Source: Renibacterium salmoninarum ATCC 33209 (GTDB lineage Bacteria; Actinomycetota; Actinomycetes; Actinomycetales; Micrococcaceae). Taken from it: a DNA stretch of 64,000 nucleotides. The notes beneath the pieces are model-generated. The model had not been told where the DNA came from. It saw only the letters and a list, made by a program, of their open reading frames with translations, and did not search any database. Below are positions 16,937-27,106 of the stretch, one piece after another; positions within the stretch are counted from its first letter, which is position 1; every line of letters starts with the position of its first letter. The position numbers were made by a program, and so were the translations under genes. The stretch covers positions 744,001 through 808,000 of the forward strand of contig NC_010168.1 in assembly GCF_000018885.1 (NCBI RefSeq), given 5' to 3'.

Positions 16937-17677
16937 ATGAACAAGATCTTCAAGTCAGTCCTGGTTGGGGCTGCTGCAGCATCGATGGCATTCCTCGGCA
17001 CGGGCGTAGCATCAGCCGCTCCGGTCGGCAACGGCAGTGCCACCCCCGACATTGTGGGTGGCACCAAGGCTCCTGCAACTCCGTGGGCCGTACAGCTGGT
17101 ATTCGTCCAGAACGGTAGCAGCTATGGCTGCACCGGTGAGGCAATTTCCAAGGATTACATCCTGACTGCCAATCACTGCATCGACGGCATCTCTTCGATG
17201 AACGTCTACTACAGCAACAGCAACAGCACCGCAAACCGCGGAACCGCGATCAAGGCGGATAAGTGGACGACTTCGGGCAAGGGCGACGTTGCCCTGGTGC
17301 ACCTGTCCGCCTCGAAGGACCTTGGTTCTTACCCCGCACTGGCTGACAGCTACACCGCCAAGTCCGGTGACGCGGGCAAGATCATGGGCTACGGATTGCG
17401 TGCAAACCAGGTTCGCCCGGACGGCTTGTACCAGGCCAACGTTAGCGTCCTAGGCGCTAGCAGAGATGCCTACAACGGCACCGCAGTACACATCAAGGGT
17501 GGCGATGGCGCTGCTAACCACAGCGATTCCGGCGGCCCCTTGATCATTGGTGGCAAGATCGTTGGCGTTTGCTCCACTGGCGACAGCAGCGATCCGGGTG
17601 CTGACATCCACGCAGGCAGTAGCTATGCGAACCTCACGGCTTCGCGTAGCTGGATCAAGTCCACCTCGGGCGTCTGA
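16937..17677 (+). CDS. Secreted trypsin-like serine protease, copy 1
   Basis: A 246-residue preproprotein of the S1 family. Residues 1-30 are a signal peptide (MNKIFKSVLVGAAAASMAF, ending 'GVASA/APVG'). A short propeptide leads to the activation site 'PDIVGG'. The triad is His in 'LTANHC', Asp in 'KGDVALVHL' and Ser in 'HSDSGGPL'. The loop before the serine reads HSD rather than the HGD of the other two copies. Start ATG 16937 follows CAAGGATAAGA. It is the first of three tandem paralogues, followed by its own stem-loop, so it may be expressed alone. Confidence 0.88.
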   Translation: MNKIFKSVLVGAAAASMAFLGTGVASAAPVGNGSATPDIVGGTKAPATPWAVQLVFVQNGSSYGCTGEAISKDYILTANHCIDGISSMNVYYSNSNSTANRGTAIKADKWTTSGKGDVALVHLSASKDLGSYPALADSYTAKSGDAGKIMGYGLRANQVRPDGLYQANVSVLGASRDAYNGTAVHIKGGDGAANHSDSGGPLIIGGKIVGVCSTGDSSDPGADIHAGSSYANLTASRSWIKSTSGV

Positions 17678-17694
17678 TCCTTTAGAAGTAACAC

Positions 17695-17731
17695 GTTGGT
17701 TGGCCTTACTGAAAAAGCAAGGCCAACCAAC
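17695..17731 (+). terminator. Stem-loop between protease copies 1 and 2
   Basis: GTTGGTTGGCCTT (17695-17707) pairs perfectly with AAGGCCAACCAAC (17719-17731) over an 11-base loop. No T-run follows, so it may protect mRNA rather than terminate. Confidence 0.65.
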
Positions 17732-17907
17732 GGCACCAGGAGTGAGCTCCCGCCAATATTGATCTGAAACCATTCGTTTCTTGGTACGACGGTTGAGCCA
17801 TTTCATTCAGCTTGACAATTTTCCAAAATTTCACGCGGTCATTACATATCGCACTCTAATTGCTGTGCCTTTTTATCAACTATCTGAACAAACAAAAAAG
17901 GATTCTC

Positions 17908-18642
17908 ATGAACAAGGTAATCAAGTCAGTTTTGGTCGGTGCTGCTGCAGCTTCGATGGCGTTCCTCGGCACCGGTGTTGCCTCGGCTGCTCCAGTGGGC
18001 GGCGGTGCTGCTAGCCCGGATATTGTTGGCGGTACTAAGTCTGCGGCCACGCCGTGGGAAGTTCAGCTGATCTTCGTGCAGAACGGCAACACCTACGGCT
18101 GCACCGGTGAAGCCATCTCGTCCGAGTGGATCTTGACCGCTCAGCACTGCATTGACAGGACCTCTTCGATGAACGTTTACTACAGCAACAGCACCACCAA
18201 CCGGGGCACCGCAATCAAGGCTGACAACTGGGTTGGTTCGGACAACGGTGACGTTGCGCTGGTTCACCTTTCCCAGTCCAAGAACCTCGGTTCCTACCCG
18301 ACGGTTGCAGACAGCTACTCCGCAAATGCTGGTGATAAGGGCATCGTGATGGGTTACGGACGACGCGCAAATGCTGCCCAGTCTGACGGCCTGTACCAGG
18401 CAAATGTTCAGGTTCTTGGTTCCAGCACTGACGCGTACAACGGCACTGCAGTGCACATCAAGGGCGTCAATGGCGCATCCAACCACGGCGATTCCGGCGG
18501 CCCCTTACTCATTGGCAACCAGATTGTTGGCGTTTGCTCCACTGGTGACAGCAGCGATCCGGGTGCTGACATCCATGCAGGCAGCAACTACGCAAACCTG
18601 ACCGATTCACGTCAGTGGATCTCTGACACCGCGGGCGTCTAG
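17908..18642 (+). CDS. Secreted trypsin-like serine protease, copy 2
   Basis: A 244-residue S1 protease closely related to copy 1, including an almost identical signal peptide ('KSVLVGAAAASMAFLGTGV'). It has 'PDIVGG', His in 'LTAQHC', Asp in 'NGDVALVHL', Ser in 'HGDSGGPL' and the same C-terminal pattern 'GADIHAGSNYANLT'. Cysteines flanking the histidine and near the serine would form the usual disulfides. ATG 17908 has AAAAAAGGA upstream. The close match to copy 1 points to a recent tandem duplication. The substrate is unknown; host protein degradation is plausible. Confidence 0.88.
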   Translation: MNKVIKSVLVGAAAASMAFLGTGVASAAPVGGGAASPDIVGGTKSAATPWEVQLIFVQNGNTYGCTGEAISSEWILTAQHCIDRTSSMNVYYSNSTTNRGTAIKADNWVGSDNGDVALVHLSQSKNLGSYPTVADSYSANAGDKGIVMGYGRRANAAQSDGLYQANVQVLGSSTDAYNGTAVHIKGVNGASNHGDSGGPLLIGNQIVGVCSTGDSSDPGADIHAGSNYANLTDSRQWISDTAGV

Positions 18643-18692
18643 TCCAAGCGTTGGTTTCTTCCCACCAAGTTTTTCAAGATAAAGGGAATATC

Positions 18693-19430
18693 ATGAAAAA
18701 GGTTCTTAAATCTGTTCTCATTGGTGCCGCGGCCGCTTCATTGGCTCTTGTTGGCGCGGGTGCGGCTACTGCAGCTCCAGTGGGTAGCGGTAGCGCTAGC
18801 CCGGATATTGTTGGCGGCACCAAGTCGGCTCCCACCCCGTGGGCTGTTCAACTGATCTTCCAGCAGCCCGGCGAATCTGGCAGCTTTGGCTGCACCGGCG
18901 AAGCCATTTCGTCCGAGTGGATCCTGACCGCAGGACACTGCGTCAAGGGCGATACCGGCATGAAGGTGTACTTCTCCAATAGCACGAGCGATCGTGGCGT
19001 CGGTATTGCGGTTGACGACTTCTACTCTCAGCCAGACAACGACGACGCACTTGTGCACTTGTCTCAGGCCAAAGAGCTGAGCGCGTACCCGACGATGACT
19101 GATGGGTACCAGATCAACACCAACGATGCTGCACTCATCATGGGTTACGGACGTCGGGCTAACAGCGTTAACTCAGATGGTCTGTACCAAGCCAAGATGA
19201 GGGTACCCGGCGCCAGCAGCGACACCGCTGGTGGCCCCGCGATCCATCTTCAAGGCATTAACGGCGGCGCAAACCACGGCGATTCCGGTGGCCCGCTGAT
19301 CATTGGTAACAAGATCGTTGGCGTTGCCTCCACGGTTGATTCCGGGCCTGGTGCAAGCACCACCGGCAAGAGCAACTACGCGAGCGTGAGTGACGCTCGC
19401 GACTGGATCCAGAACACTACCGGTATCTGA
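18693..19430 (+). CDS. Secreted trypsin-like serine protease, copy 3
   Basis: A 245-residue S1 protease, more diverged than copies 1 and 2 (for example 'LIFQQPGESGSFGCTGEA' and 'VKGDTGMKVYFSNS'). Signal peptide 'LKSVLIGAAAASLALVGAG', activation site 'PDIVGG', His in 'LTAGHC', Asp in 'DNDDALVHL', Ser in 'HGDSGGPL'. It lacks the C-terminal cysteine of 'VGVCSTGD' (here VGVASTVD), so one disulfide is lost. ATG 18693 follows AAAGGGAATATC. It lies only 50 bases after copy 2, so the two may share a transcript. Confidence 0.87.
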   Translation: MKKVLKSVLIGAAAASLALVGAGAATAAPVGSGSASPDIVGGTKSAPTPWAVQLIFQQPGESGSFGCTGEAISSEWILTAGHCVKGDTGMKVYFSNSTSDRGVGIAVDDFYSQPDNDDALVHLSQAKELSAYPTMTDGYQINTNDAALIMGYGRRANSVNSDGLYQAKMRVPGASSDTAGGPAIHLQGINGGANHGDSGGPLIIGNKIVGVASTVDSGPGASTTGKSNYASVSDARDWIQNTTGI

Positions 19431-19445
19431 TTCCAGTAATCCCGA

Positions 19446-19498
19446 CTGCGTAGCAGTTGCCAAGCCACAACGCGTTTGTGCTGGCAACTGCTAGGCAG
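19446..19498. terminator. Bidirectional stem-loop between convergent genes
   Basis: AGCAGTTGCCA (19452-19462) pairs with TGGCAACTGCT (19482-19492), with further CTGC/GCAG pairs outside and CACAA/TTGTG inside. It separates protease copy 3 from the convergent acyl-CoA dehydrogenase. Confidence 0.65.
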
Positions 19499-19504
19499 CG
19501 TGGT

Positions 19505-20686
19505 TTAAGCCGAGTGGAACGCCGAATAACAAGTGAGGTATTGGCCCAAGATGAGTGTATGCACCTCGTCTGTGCCCTCATAGGTGCGTACAGATTCTAA
19601 ATTGTTGGCATGCCGCAAAGGCGAGTAATCCAGCGTGATGCCGTTGCCGCCCAGAATGCTCCGTGCTTGGTGGCAAATCTCCAATGCCTCGCGGACATTA
19701 TTGAGTTTGCCTACTGAGATCTGTTCCGGTCGCAATGTGCCTGCATCTTTGAGCCTGCCAGTGTGTAGCGCGAGTAGCTGGCCTTTTTGCAACTCGAGCA
19801 TCATGTCCACCAGCTTTGCTTGAGTCAACTGGTAGGAGCCGAGCGGCGAACCAAATGGTTGCCGCTCGGCCGCGTACGCCAAGGCCACCTCGAAAGCATC
19901 TCGTGCCGCACCCATCGAGCCCCACATGATGCCGTACCGGGCTTCGTTCAAACACGAGAACGGCCCGCGGAGGCCTTTGGCCAACGGCAAGATTGCGTCT
20001 TCAGGCAGCTCGACCTCGTTGAACTGGACATCGCATTGGATAGAGGCCCGCATTGAAAGCTTGCCAGTGATTGGTTCCGCGCTAAATCCCGGGGTCGAAG
20101 TCGGTACCAAAAAGCCTCGTACGCCCTCCTCTGGCACCGCAGCCCAGATAATCGCGACGTCGGCTATTGAGGCCAGCCCAATCCAGCGTTTTGCGCCATT
20201 GAGCCGCCACCCCTCAGCGGTGCGTACCGCCGTCGTGCGCATTGCGCCGGGATCGCTACCGGCCTCCGGCTCGGTCAAAGCGAAGCAGCCAATCAGCTCA
20301 CCACGAGCCATTGGCTGCAGATACTTTTCCTTCTGCGCTTCACTTCCCCATTTATGGATTGCGGTCATGGCGAGTGAACCCTGGACCGAGACGAAGGTTC
20401 GGATGCCGGAGTCGCCTGCCTCGATTTCCATGGCAGTCAGGCCGTATTCGACGGCGGAGGCGCCCGCGCAACCGTAGCCGTCTAAGTGCATACCCAGGAC
20501 GCCTAGGGCACCAAGCTCGGGCACCAGTTCAAGCGGAAAATGGGCGTTATCGAACCAGCGCGCAATGTTCGGTTTAATCCGACGATCGGTAAATTCGCGG
20601 ACCTTATCGCGTTGAGCCAGCTCGGCGTCGCTGAGTAGCGCATCGAGATTCAGCACATCGTGCTTGCCGCGAATATTCTCGCTCAC
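19505..20686 (-). CDS. Acyl-CoA dehydrogenase (glutaryl-CoA dehydrogenase-like)
   Basis: A 393-residue flavoenzyme. The three-domain dehydrogenase pattern is present: 'CFALTEPEAGSDPGAM' at the substrate loop, 'GAKRWIGLASIADVAIIWA', 'EARYGIMWGSMGAARDAFE' and the catalytic region 'ESVRTYEGTDEVHTLILG'. The 'EARYGI.WG..GAA' and 'TYEGT' strings are typical of the glutaryl-CoA dehydrogenase branch (lysine and tryptophan breakdown). The gene starts inside the end of the amidohydrolase gene (ATGA overlap), so the pair is cotranscribed. Confidence 0.83.
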   Translation of the reverse strand: MSENIRGKHDVLNLDALLSDAELAQRDKVREFTDRRIKPNIARWFDNAHFPLELVPELGALGVLGMHLDGYGCAGASAVEYGLTAMEIEAGDSGIRTFVSVQGSLAMTAIHKWGSEAQKEKYLQPMARGELIGCFALTEPEAGSDPGAMRTTAVRTAEGWRLNGAKRWIGLASIADVAIIWAAVPEEGVRGFLVPTSTPGFSAEPITGKLSMRASIQCDVQFNEVELPEDAILPLAKGLRGPFSCLNEARYGIMWGSMGAARDAFEVALAYAAERQPFGSPLGSYQLTQAKLVDMMLELQKGQLLALHTGRLKDAGTLRPEQISVGKLNNVREALEICHQARSILGGNGITLDYSPLRHANNLESVRTYEGTDEVHTLILGQYLTCYSAFHSA

Positions 20687-21900
20687 AGACCGGTCATTTC
20701 GCGCGAAGCCACCACGCCTTGCCGAGTCTCCGCATCATAGTGATACACGGACTTACCAGCAATGAAGACTTGCTGCGCGCGCTGCATCACGTCCAGCGGA
20801 TCGCCGCTCCAGAGCACAAAATCGGCGTCCTTGCCCGTTTCCAGCGAGCCAATTCGGTCCGCCAGGCCTAGTACTTTCGCCGGGTTGATCGTGATTGAAC
20901 GTAGCGCGGTGTCCCGGTCCAGGCCTTCTTTGATGGCCAGCGTTGCTTGGTGCACCAAGAAATGAATCGGCACCACGGGATGATCAGTGATGATGGAAAT
21001 TTCGACGCCGGCCGCCGCAAGTTTGCCAGGATTAGCCAGTGAGCGGTTACGCAGTTCCATCTTGGAGCGCGAGGTGAACAGTGGCCCAATCAGCACCGGA
21101 ATCTTCTTTTCCGCGAGCATCGGTGCCAGCAAATGAGCCTCGGTGCCGTGATCAATAACCAGCTCGTAGCCAAATTCTTCGGCGATGCGCACTGCAGTGG
21201 CAATGTCATCGGCACGGTGCGCGTGCTGGCGCCAAGGGATTTCGCGACGTAGCACCATGCCGAGTGCTTCGAGCTTCAAATCCTTACCTTTGCGGTCCTT
21301 GGCCGGAGTATCCAAATAGTCGCGAGCTTCTTGAAAGGCCTTACGGATAACCAGTGCGGCGCCCAAGCGGGTGGACGGCGTCTGCTTCTTTTCCCCGTAG
21401 ACCCGCTTGGGATTCTCACCCAAGGCTGCTTTCAAGCCACTAGGGCTACGCAGCACCATCTCGTCTACATAGCCGCCGTGTGTGTGCAGCGCGACTGCCA
21501 AACCACCCACCGGGTTTCCGGAGCCAGGATTCACATTGACCGTGGTGATGCCGCCGGCCAAGGCATCACCAAAACCCATTTCACGCGGGTTGATGGCGTC
21601 TAAGGCCCGGACCGCGGCCATGATCGGGTCGGTCATCTCGTTGGTGTCATTGCCCATCGCGCCTTCAGCCTCTTCGTGCACGCCCAAATGGGTATGCGCG
21701 TCGATGAAACCGGGCACCAGCCACTGCCCCTCCGCATCAATGACTTCGGCACCGCGCGGTGCTTTCAGAGAAAGGCCAATGTCGGTAATCTTTCCCGCTT
21801 TGACGATCACGCCGCCGTCGAACGCTTCTCCGGTGACCGGGACGATATGCGCATTAAAAATCGCAAGAGTTGAACTGGACTTGGTGGGCTTCGTGGGCAC
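20683..21900 (-). CDS. Metal-dependent amidohydrolase
   Basis: A 405-residue member of the amidohydrolase superfamily. The first metal motif is 'GFIDAHTHLGVHEE'. Other ligands lie in 'RQHAHRADDI', 'YELVIDHGTEAH' and 'ISIITDHPVVP'. Its C-terminus returns to the small beta domain ('LETGKDADFVLWSGDPLD'). The closest pattern is the imidazolonepropionase/aryldialkylphosphatase-like group; the substrate is not evident. It is translationally coupled to the downstream dehydrogenase. Confidence 0.8.
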   Translation of the reverse strand: MPTKPTKSSSTLAIFNAHIVPVTGEAFDGGVIVKAGKITDIGLSLKAPRGAEVIDAEGQWLVPGFIDAHTHLGVHEEAEGAMGNDTNEMTDPIMAAVRALDAINPREMGFGDALAGGITTVNVNPGSGNPVGGLAVALHTHGGYVDEMVLRSPSGLKAALGENPKRVYGEKKQTPSTRLGAALVIRKAFQEARDYLDTPAKDRKGKDLKLEALGMVLRREIPWRQHAHRADDIATAVRIAEEFGYELVIDHGTEAHLLAPMLAEKKIPVLIGPLFTSRSKMELRNRSLANPGKLAAAGVEISIITDHPVVPIHFLVHQATLAIKEGLDRDTALRSITINPAKVLGLADRIGSLETGKDADFVLWSGDPLDVMQRAQQVFIAGKSVYHYDAETRQGVVASREMTGL

Positions 21901-21942
21901 GATGGACCTCTCTGGTTGGCACTTTGCAGATGTTCTCCCAAC

Positions 21943-24900
21943 CTACTCCGTCCGCAACTCCACCGCGAGAACGCCCGCACCGGATGAACTAATTCGGGCT
22001 TTGCCCGCCAGCACCTCCAACTCAGCCAATCGCTCGCCTAGGAAGTTGGTCCGGAAGGCGGATACCAGGCCAGGTAGGCCGATTTCGCAGCTGCCACCAT
22101 CTGGATTGCTCCACAGTAGCCGGGCAACAACCGAACCATTCCCGGGCAGGACGTCAATGAGTTGGACCTGCTCGCTTTCAATTGTGAGCAGCTCTGCCGA
22201 GGTAGCGGCGGCCTTGCCGGGCAGCGCAATCAAGGGCTGGGCAAAGTCGGCTGCTGCATGCAGAGCCGCTACCGTGCTGAGCGGTTCACCAGCACTGATG
22301 CAGTAGCGGAAATCCATTTCGAAGGCTTGTTGCACTGGGAAATTGGTGTCCCAGATATTGTTATGGATCCATGAGTAGATAGTGCCGGGCTCGGTAACGG
22401 GGAGCGAGTTCGGGAACGGGATATAGGGCAGGCTGATGGTGCCAACTTCGACGAGTGGCGCCTCCGCAGTAGCCCAACCGATCGAGCACTCTGCGCCCTG
22501 GATTCTCGCCCAATGCCGGATTCCGTGCATATATTCGGCGCTACCGGGAATCGATGCGGCGCCGGGCTCGGCGAGGCCGCCAGCACTTTCAAGCAAAACG
22601 CGCGCGTTTTCGATGGCAAAGGGGAAGGCAAAGAAGGCGCTTTCTTTGGTGTAAGTCGATTCCTTAGAGACCCGATTGCGGATTTCCAATCGAGCCGCGC
22701 CGTGCGGAAGCGTGTAGGTGCTTTCAACCCAGTTGGCCCCTGGTGCAATCGAACGGACGGTGAGGTGGCGGCCCAGCGCTTCCGAGCTGGAGGTAATCAG
22801 TGCGGCAGCAGTGCTGATTGAGCGGCCGGCGAGCAAGGTGAGCTTTCCGGGTGTTTCGTATTGTTTGGAGCTATTGTGATTCTGTGCGCCAGCACTGGCA
22901 TAGGTGTCGTAGACATATCCGTTGAAGCCGAATACGGCATCCTGATTGACCAGCTCTTTTTCCGCGCGCTTATCGAATATCGAGCTCACGGTTCCGGCGC
23001 GAGCATCGATCCGCACTGCAAAGAATTCGTTAGCTAGCAGGTACGGGTTTGCGCCGTCGGAGTGTTGAATTTCAACTGGCGTAGCCGGGGAATTTTGTGC
23101 CGGTTCCACCCGGATCGAGACGCTGCCGAGGGCCGGGATATTTTGCAGCGCAACGCGGACAGTACGGCCTAAGGACCTAAAGTTTTCTTGCTCTACGAGG
23201 TATTCGACGGGGAGCAAATTCTCATCGCGGAGGTCACGCACCGCAAGGGGCAGTTGCACTGGGAGGACGCTGTCCGAGAGGAAAAAATCGACTACGCCAT
23301 TGCGGTTTTGGTTCGCCGTATTGAATACCGTGAACTCCAATGGATCCGCGGGGTCCAGTTGTGCCGCAAGGATTTCGCGTGACTGCGCCAGGGCGAGCTG
23401 GGATTCGTCAAGCGCTTCATAGGCTCGGGCGGCTTTCCAATGCCACTGGCGTTCCCCGGCTGATGGGCCGTGATCCTTGTGCAGCCACGAATCGGCAGCG
23501 CCCCAAGTGTGCTCATCCCAGAGCGCGAGCTGCCGATAGCCGCGCTCGGTATTGACCGTGGCAGTCTGGTTGGCCTCAGCGCCAAGGAGTTGACCAAAGC
23601 TTGTGAGCGTGTGTGCCTGCGCGAGCTGGCTCTGCGCTTGGCGGCTTAGCGCCATTTCCGAGGCCGCGGAACCGATGCCGTGGCCCCACCAGTCATTCCA
23701 GTCACCGGCAATATCTTCGATCTGCTCGCCGTGACGTTCTTGAACTTCTTCGAAGAACATTTCATTGGTGGACAGCCGGATTTTCGGGTAATCCCAAGCG
23801 TCGTTCCAAGCCGTAACCAGCTCACTGATCCGCCCGTTCGGCGGAGCGTTGTCCGCCCAGCGGCCCTGAAGTCGCAAATGTAAGACATCCAGCGGGTACG
23901 GAGCTTTTCCGCTTCAGCCACTTCCGGCAGCCACCCAAAAACAGTCTCGGCCACCAAGGGAAATGGCTTTGTTGCGAGGTTGCTCAGGTAGCAAGGCAGC
24001 ACATCCGAGGCCGCCATCAGGTTTTCACTCAGACCAACCGTGTTGCCTTCCATATAGGAACCACCGTGCGGGCTGTCAGTGCGCCACACCAGGACGGAAT
24101 TTCCTGCTGGGCCCAACCAGCGGAAGATCCGGGGCACCTTGAGCTCGCCAAATCCGTTCGGGTGTGATCGACCCGCCCAGTTATGCGCCACGGAAAGGTA
24201 CTTGACGCCATTGGCGCCCAGTGCGTCCGGGAATCCGACGACGTGGCCGGGTACATCGGTTTGCATTGCAGCTTCGATTTTCAGGCCGTACTTGCTTCGG
24301 AGCTGCGAAGCTGGGCGGAGCAGTTCATGCAATTCGTCAGTAGAACAGGCTTCGGTGTGCAGGTTGAACGGCATTGCGGAAAACCCCAGCCGGCCTTCTT
24401 TGACGCGGCGGATCAGCTCTTCCGCTTGTTCGGGCGTGCGGTGCGCCAACCAAGCTTCGACGGCGTACAGCGCCTCATTCGTTCCAGCGAAACTTCGCCT
24501 CATCGGGCAGGTCGTCGGTGGCGCGCATCTGTGCCAATACCGAATCCAGGTATTCCAGGTGGTTTGCCCGGACGATGTGTTGTGGATCGGTGTAGCCAAT
24601 GTCGTAATGCGAATGGTGGATTAGGTGCACTGACCAGCGGCGCTGCGGTACCAAAGTGAAGGGAATAGTGACCGGAACGCCGTCGAGATCGAATCTGAGC
24701 TCGGCCTCAGCACTTGCGGTGACGGCAGGTACCAAGACTCGCCAGGAGCCTTCTGGTGCAGCAGCCCAGCGCGGGGTTAGTTCTTCGCCGCTGATTATTA
24801 CGCGAGTGTTCGGCAAAGTCGCCACGGCCGAGTCGCTGAAGGTGTCGTATGCGTCGTCGAACTGGTTCGTGTCATTGCCCTCGGGCAATGTCCAACCACT

Positions 24901-25075
24901 GCAACCGAACGGACTGGCGGAGTACGCCGTCGTCGGTGCGCAGCATTGGCTCACAGATGACACCAAGCGCGCGGCCGGCGATTGTCACCGTTGCCGTGGT
25001 CGAAAGTTCGACAATTTTCTGTCGTTGGGTTGAGATGTCCCAAACCTGGTCCGCGACCAAAGCGTGAGCGCGCAT
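21943..25075 (-). pseudogene. GH38 alpha-mannosidase, broken by three frameshifts
   Basis: Four pieces in changing frames make up one GH38 enzyme of about 1,000 residues. The N-terminal piece starts at ATG 25075 (AGGGAG upstream). The next holds the zinc/catalytic motif 'HHSHYDIGYTD', the third 'AMQTDVPGHVVGF' with the nucleophile aspartate, and the longest (23877-21943) the C-terminal beta domains. Indels lie near 24915-24930, 24476-24484 and 23895-23905. The family cleaves alpha-mannose from glycans. With the divergent LacI, ROK kinase and mannose-6-phosphate isomerase it formed a mannoside-use locus. It cannot make active enzyme now. Confidence 0.85.
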
Positions 25076-25128
25076 GTAGATCTCCCTGGAGCGTTCGATG
25101 AAAACTAAGCTGTGTCCGATTGACTTTG

Positions 25129-25142
25129 TGGTAACGTTACCA
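25129..25142. promoter_or_regulatory. LacI-family operator
   Basis: The perfect 14-base palindrome TGGTAACGTTACCA has the central CG typical of LacI/GalR operators. It lies between the GH38 gene and the divergent LacI gene, 54 bases upstream of the GH38 start and just before the LacI GTG. It should serve both promoters. Confidence 0.8.
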
Positions 25143-25145
25143 TTC

Positions 25146-26180
25146 GTGAACAGAAAGACAAGCCCCACGATCAAATCGGTTGCCACGCTCGCTGGCGTGA
25201 GCCCGATGACCGCCTCTCGGGTGATTTCTGGCAGTGCTACCGTGAGTCCAGCGGCCGCCCAGAAAGTGCTTGCAGCCGCGGAACAACTGGGCTATCGCCG
25301 GAATGAGCAAGCTAGAGCGCTGCGCCCGGGCCAGAGCTCCGGCCTGATCGGCATTGCCATCACAAATATCGCCAATGCCTACTATGCGGATTTCGTCCTA
25401 GGGGCCGAAAGCGTGGCCAATGAGCACGGTAGAAGGATTTTGCTCGGCAGTAGCCGGGGTGAGCCGGAACGGGAAAAGCAACTGCTCGCAGATTTTGAAG
25501 GCCGCCAAGTTGAAGGGTTGATCTTGGTTCCCACCGATCAAGCGCCAAGCCCTGGGCCGCTTTCGGCGCCACGGGTATTAGCGTCGCGAACTCGGGCGGG
25601 CGGGAACGAAAGCGCTGTTTTGGTTGACGACGTCGGCGGCGCTCGCCAGGTGGTCACTGGACTGATCGACGCGGGTTGCCGCAGCGTTGGCTTTGTCGGC
25701 TCAACCTCAATGTTTACGGGCCGACGCCGGCACAGCGGATACCTGCAAGCGTTGGCTGAGCGCGGTCTAGTCGCGCGCGCCGAGCATCAATTGCTTGACG
25801 GCAACGCAGCTCAGCCGATCGAAGAAACGATTGCGGCCCTGCAAGCTCTGATGGCATCGCCGGAGCCGCCGCAGGCCTTGTTTTGTGCAAACAACGTATT
25901 CACTTCCGCGGCTTTACTGGCGATCCATCGAAATGCCGAGCAGAAAAACGCCGGCCGAGCGCCGCGGATGCTTGGTGGCTTCGATGCCCTCGCTTTGGCC
26001 GAGTTGAGCCCAGTGCCATTGCTATTGGCTGAGCACGATGGCCGTGAATTGGGCCGGCGCTCCGCGGTGAAACTCTTCGAAGCGTTGGCGCCGACTAAGC
26101 CGGAAGCCTCCGAGCAGCCTTCACCTGAAGCTGGTGCAGATGAGGTGCCGGTGTCCCTGAAATGGTTTGGAAAACCATGA
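25146..26180 (+). CDS. LacI family transcriptional regulator
   Basis: A 344-residue regulator with N-terminal helix-turn-helix 'TIKSVATLAGVSPMTASRVI' and a periplasmic-binding-like sensor domain ('GIAITNIANAYYADFVLGAE', 'LVDDVGGARQVVTGLI', 'GFDALALAELSP'). The GTG at 25146 places the DNA-binding domain at the usual distance from the N-terminus. An ATG at 25098 with GGAG upstream is an alternative that would translate through the operator. It overlaps the ROK gene by ATGA. It probably represses the mannoside locus and itself. No lesions seen. Confidence 0.85.
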   Translation: MNRKTSPTIKSVATLAGVSPMTASRVISGSATVSPAAAQKVLAAAEQLGYRRNEQARALRPGQSSGLIGIAITNIANAYYADFVLGAESVANEHGRRILLGSSRGEPEREKQLLADFEGRQVEGLILVPTDQAPSPGPLSAPRVLASRTRAGGNESAVLVDDVGGARQVVTGLIDAGCRSVGFVGSTSMFTGRRRHSGYLQALAERGLVARAEHQLLDGNAAQPIEETIAALQALMASPEPPQALFCANNVFTSAALLAIHRNAEQKNAGRAPRMLGGFDALALAELSPVPLLLAEHDGRELGRRSAVKLFEALAPTKPEASEQPSPEAGADEVPVSLKWFGKP

Positions 26181-27106
26181 GCAGCTCGGAAACGGTCAGC
26201 GCCGCATTAGCTTGGTCGGTGCTTTGTCTCGACTTTGGCGGCACCACGATCAAAGTGGCCCTCGCGCGCAATGGCGAGCTATTGGCCAGCACTGAAATTG
26301 GTGCGGTGCGCGAAATCGCCGAACTCACTGTGGTCGCTAAGCTTGCCGATGATTTGCTCCGCAGCGTGCAGCTGGACCGGGTTGCCGCCCTCGGAATGGC
26401 GCTGCCCGGCATCGTCGAACGAAACAGCGGGCTGTTACTTAGCGCCGCTGGAAAGTACGACTTTGCCGCGAATTTTAGCCTGCGAGATTGGGCCGAACAG
26501 CAATTTTGCGCTCCGGTCGCGATCGAGTTGGATTCCCGTGCCGCACTTGTCGGTGAGCTGGAATATGGCGCACTCCGCGGCGAAAAGGACGCTGCGTTAT
26601 TGGTTCTTGGCACGGGGATTGGCGCCGCGGTGATGCTCGACGGCGTGGTGCTTCAAGGCAGTTCGGGCCATGCCGGGGTGCTGGGCGGTCATCTGCCCGT
26701 TGACGCTCGGGGTGAGCCTTGCCGTTGCGGTTCGTACGGCTGCGCCGAATCGGCAGGAAGTGGCTGGGATTTAGCGTCCTGGCCGCATCCGGCAGCGCCA
26801 CTTGACTTGATTAGTTTGCTCCAGCTCATGGACGACGGCGATCTGCTGGCCGGGCGCTATTGGGACCGGCTGGTATCGGCATGGGCGCTGGCCGCGGTCG
26901 GACTGATTCAGAGTTTTGATCCAGCGGTTCTGGTCGTCAGTGGTGGCATGTTGCGGGCTGCTGATCGAATTCTGCCAGCGCTTCAGGAACAGATTGCGCC
27001 GCGGTTGTGGCCCAGCCTGAAAATGCCTGAGATCCGAGTTGCGAAGCAGCCAGAATTTTCGGTGCTACGCGGCCTAAATGTCCTAGCGGAGTTGAAAATA
27101 GCATGA
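26177..27106 (+). CDS. ROK family sugar kinase
   Basis: A 309-residue kinase-like protein. The ATP phosphate loop 'CLDFGGTTIKVALA' is near the start, the catalytic region is in 'AIELDSRAALVGE', and the zinc-binding signature 'GEPCRCGSYGCAES' is intact. 'LGTGIGAAVMLDGVVLQG' is the second phosphate loop. It likely phosphorylates mannose, fructose or glucose freed by the mannosidase. ATG 26177 overlaps the LacI stop (ATGA). It also overlaps the following isomerase gene by four bases, so the three genes form one operon. Confidence 0.85.
   Translation: MSSSETVSAALAWSVLCLDFGGTTIKVALARNGELLASTEIGAVREIAELTVVAKLADDLLRSVQLDRVAALGMALPGIVERNSGLLLSAAGKYDFAANFSLRDWAEQQFCAPVAIELDSRAALVGELEYGALRGEKDAALLVLGTGIGAAVMLDGVVLQGSSGHAGVLGGHLPVDARGEPCRCGSYGCAESAGSGWDLASWPHPAAPLDLISLLQLMDDGDLLAGRYWDRLVSAWALAAVGLIQSFDPAVLVVSGGMLRAADRILPALQEQIAPRLWPSLKMPEIRVAKQPEFSVLRGLNVLAELKIA

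Noticed and set aside
17926..18486. Minus-strand open frame opposite protease copy 2
   Set aside because: It is the reverse shadow of the protease; similar shadows exist under the other two copies.
21482..22306. A 274-codon plus-strand frame across the end of the amidohydrolase and mannosidase genes
   Set aside because: Low-complexity composition and no similarity; both minus-strand genes are clear.
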